Part shown: positions 7,047 to 7,996 of the stretch, one piece after another
How the letters are laid out: each line of letters opens with the position of its first letter
How positions within the stretch are numbered: position 1 is the first letter of the stretch
Source: an uncultured Eubacteriales bacterium
Lineage (GTDB): Bacteria > Bacillota > Clostridia > Peptostreptococcales > Anaerovoracaceae
Length of the DNA stretch: 7,996 nucleotides
Assembly: GCA_902772685.1 (NCBI GenBank)
Contig: CACYBO010000106.1
Span: forward strand, 1-7,996
Direction: 5' to 3'
Notes under the pieces: generated by a model
The model's input: only the letters and a program-made list of their open reading frames with translations
Database searches by the model: none
What the model was told of the DNA's origin: nothing
Position numbers and translations under genes: made by a program

Positions 7047-7055
7047 GTGAAAATG

Positions 7056-7064
7056 TGATATAAT
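7056..7064 (+). promoter_or_regulatory. Perfect extended -10 element, probable dnaE promoter
   Basis: TGATATAAT is a full TATAAT with the extended -10 TGn. No -35 hexamer is recognisable at the usual distance (7036-7041 is GAAAAA), which fits an extended -10 promoter. Transcription would begin near 7071, about 60 nt before the dnaE ATG at 7131. Confidence 0.55.
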
Positions 7065-7082
7065 GAAAAACCACATCTACAA

Positions 7083-7088
7083 AAGGAG
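7083..7088 (+). promoter_or_regulatory. Strong Shine-Dalgarno sequence misplaced for the dnaE ATG
   Basis: AAGGAG is the best ribosome binding site in this leader, but it lies 42 nt before the ATG at 7131 and 22 nt before the out-of-frame ATG at 7111. An ATA codon at 7098-7100 lies 9 nt after it and is in frame with dnaE, with no stop between. A weaker AGGA at 7120-7123 is correctly placed (7 nt) for the ATG at 7131. Confidence 0.5.
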
Positions 7089-7102
7089 ACAGTTTATATA
7101 GC

Positions 7103-7119
7103 GGTCACCCATGGTGATC
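7103..7119 (+). other. Small hairpin in the dnaE leader
   Basis: GGTCACC (7103-7109) can pair with GGTGATC (7113-7119) around a CAT loop: seven pairs including one G-U. It sits between the strong Shine-Dalgarno at 7083-7088 and the AGGA that serves the ATG at 7131. It may influence which start is used; with a stem this short it may also be chance. Confidence 0.3.
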
Positions 7120-7130
7120 AGGATTTTCCT

Positions 7131-7996
7131 ATGGCCTTTACACATTTGCATGTACATACTGAATACAGCCTTCTCGACGGCGCAGCCAGAATCAAGGATG
7201 TGGTTGCGCGCGCGAAGGAACTTGGAATGGACTCCCTGGCGATTACCGACCACGGGGTCATGTTTGGCGTGATTGATTTTTACAGAGCATGCAAAGACGC
7301 GGGAATCAAGCCGATCATCGGATGTGAAGTATATGCTGCGGCGAGGACCAGGTTTGATAAGGATGCAGAGAAGGATAAGGTCATGAGTCATCTGATCCTT
7401 CTCGCGGAGAACAATACGGGCTACAAGAACCTTATGAAAATCGTTTCCGAGGGATTCCGTAACGGGTTTTACTATAAACCGAGGATTGATAAGGACGTGC
7501 TGCGCCGTTACAGCGAGGGGATTATCGCGACCTCCGCATGTCTGGCGGGCGCAGTGCAGCGGAATCTCCTGAATGGGGATTACGAAAGCGCCAAACGTGA
7601 AGCTCAGGAAATGCTGGAAATCTTCGGTGAGGGAAACTACTTTCTGGAACTGCAGGATCAGGGGCTGGAGGAAGAAGCCCGCATCCTGCCGGATATGAAG
7701 AGACTCCACGAGGAGACAGGCATTCCGTTCATCGCGACCAACGACGTCCATTACGTGAATCGGGAGGACGCGCAGGCGCAGGACGTGCTCATGTGCATCC
7801 AAACGGCTACGACGATAGATGAAGAAAACAGAATGCGTTTCGCCAACGATCAGTTCTATCTGAAGTCCGAGGACGAAATGCGCAAAATCTTTTCCAATAC
7901 GCCGGAAGCCATCGACAATACGGCGAAGATCGCGGAGCGCTGCAACGTGGAATTCACCTTCGGCGAGCTGCATCTGCCTGAGTTCACAGCGCCGGA
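7131..7996 (+). CDS. dnaE: DNA polymerase III alpha subunit DnaE, N-terminal part (3' end outside window)
   Basis: The frame stays open from the ATG at 7131 to the window end, giving 288 residues of a protein that is usually about 1100-1200 residues long. DnaE is a replicative C-family DNA polymerase; in Gram-positive bacteria it works beside PolC and extends primers. The visible part is the PHP domain and its continuation: HLHVHTEYSLLDG at residues 5-17, AITDHG at 37-42, IIGCEVYA near 62-69, a SACLAG motif near 145, and ATNDVHYV followed by DAQAQDVLMCIQT, all typical of DnaE. PolC is excluded because the PHP motifs come at the very N-terminus with no OB or exonuclease domain before them. The start at 7131 matches where DnaE proteins normally begin, but its ribosome binding site is weak; an upstream in-frame ATA at 7098 follows a stronger one and would add 11 residues (IAVTHGDQDFP). 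The gene diverges from the L,D-transpeptidase gene. Confidence 0.95.
   Translation, partial: MAFTHLHVHTEYSLLDGAARIKDVVARAKELGMDSLAITDHGVMFGVIDFYRACKDAGIKPIIGCEVYAAARTRFDKDAEKDKVMSHLILLAENNTGYKNLMKIVSEGFRNGFYYKPRIDKDVLRRYSEGIIATSACLAGAVQRNLLNGDYESAKREAQEMLEIFGEGNYFLELQDQGLEEEARILPDMKRLHEETGIPFIATNDVHYVNREDAQAQDVLMCIQTATTIDEENRMRFANDQFYLKSEDEMRKIFSNTPEAIDNTAKIAERCNVEFTFGELHLPEFTAP

Noticed and set aside
6235..7050. 271-codon open frame on the plus strand inside the L,D-transpeptidase gene
   Set aside because: It is fully antisense to a gene with intact catalytic motifs and shows no protein-family features.
7111..7131. ATG at 7111 as the start of dnaE
   Set aside because: It is 20 nt before the ATG at 7131 and therefore out of frame with the DnaE motifs; the strong Shine-Dalgarno is also 22 nt away.
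7077..7973. 298-codon open frame on the minus strand over dnaE
   Set aside because: It is the reverse shadow of a clear DnaE PHP region.
1..7996. CRISPR array, tRNA, rRNA, known riboswitch, phage or insertion-sequence genes
   Set aside because: No regularly spaced repeats, cloverleaf-like segments, rRNA stretches or transposase/integrase motifs were seen. The leaders of pyc and dnaE are too short for a typical riboswitch.

Overview
This window looks like ordinary chromosomal DNA from a Gram-positive anaerobe, most likely a member of the Clostridia (Bacillota). The support is a single-chain pyruvate carboxylase, a membrane-anchored L,D-transpeptidase of the Gram-positive type, a DnaE-type polymerase beginning with a PHP domain, strong AGGAGG-like ribosome binding sites, and moderate G+C. 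A finer assignment cannot be supported from the sequence alone. No mobile-element genes, tRNA, rRNA or CRISPR array were seen.

Layout, left to right. (1) 1-1529 (+): the 3' part of typA/bipA, a ribosome-associated GTPase, followed after 14 nt by an MscS-family mechanosensitive channel; probably one operon. (2) 1530-1641: an intergenic spacer with an extended -10 promoter element and a perfect 12-bp AT-rich inverted repeat directly before the next gene. (3) 1642-5367 (+): a complete 1153-residue pyruvate carboxylase, then a coupled 82-residue membrane protein of unknown function. (4) 5368-5577: a gene-free stretch between convergent genes, filled by a roughly 200-bp imperfect inverted repeat. 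(5) 5578-6987 (-): an L,D-transpeptidase with an N-terminal membrane anchor. (6) 6988-7130: a divergent promoter region. (7) 7131-7996 (+): the 5' part of dnaE, cut by the window end.

The genes are mainly housekeeping: stress-related translation, osmotic safety valve, oxaloacetate supply from pyruvate, cell-wall cross-linking and DNA replication. They do not form an obvious new multi-gene system. The parts most worth a second look are non-coding: the long inverted repeat at 5363-5562, the palindrome on the pyc promoter at 1591-1620, and the mismatch between the strong ribosome binding site and the first ATG of dnaE.
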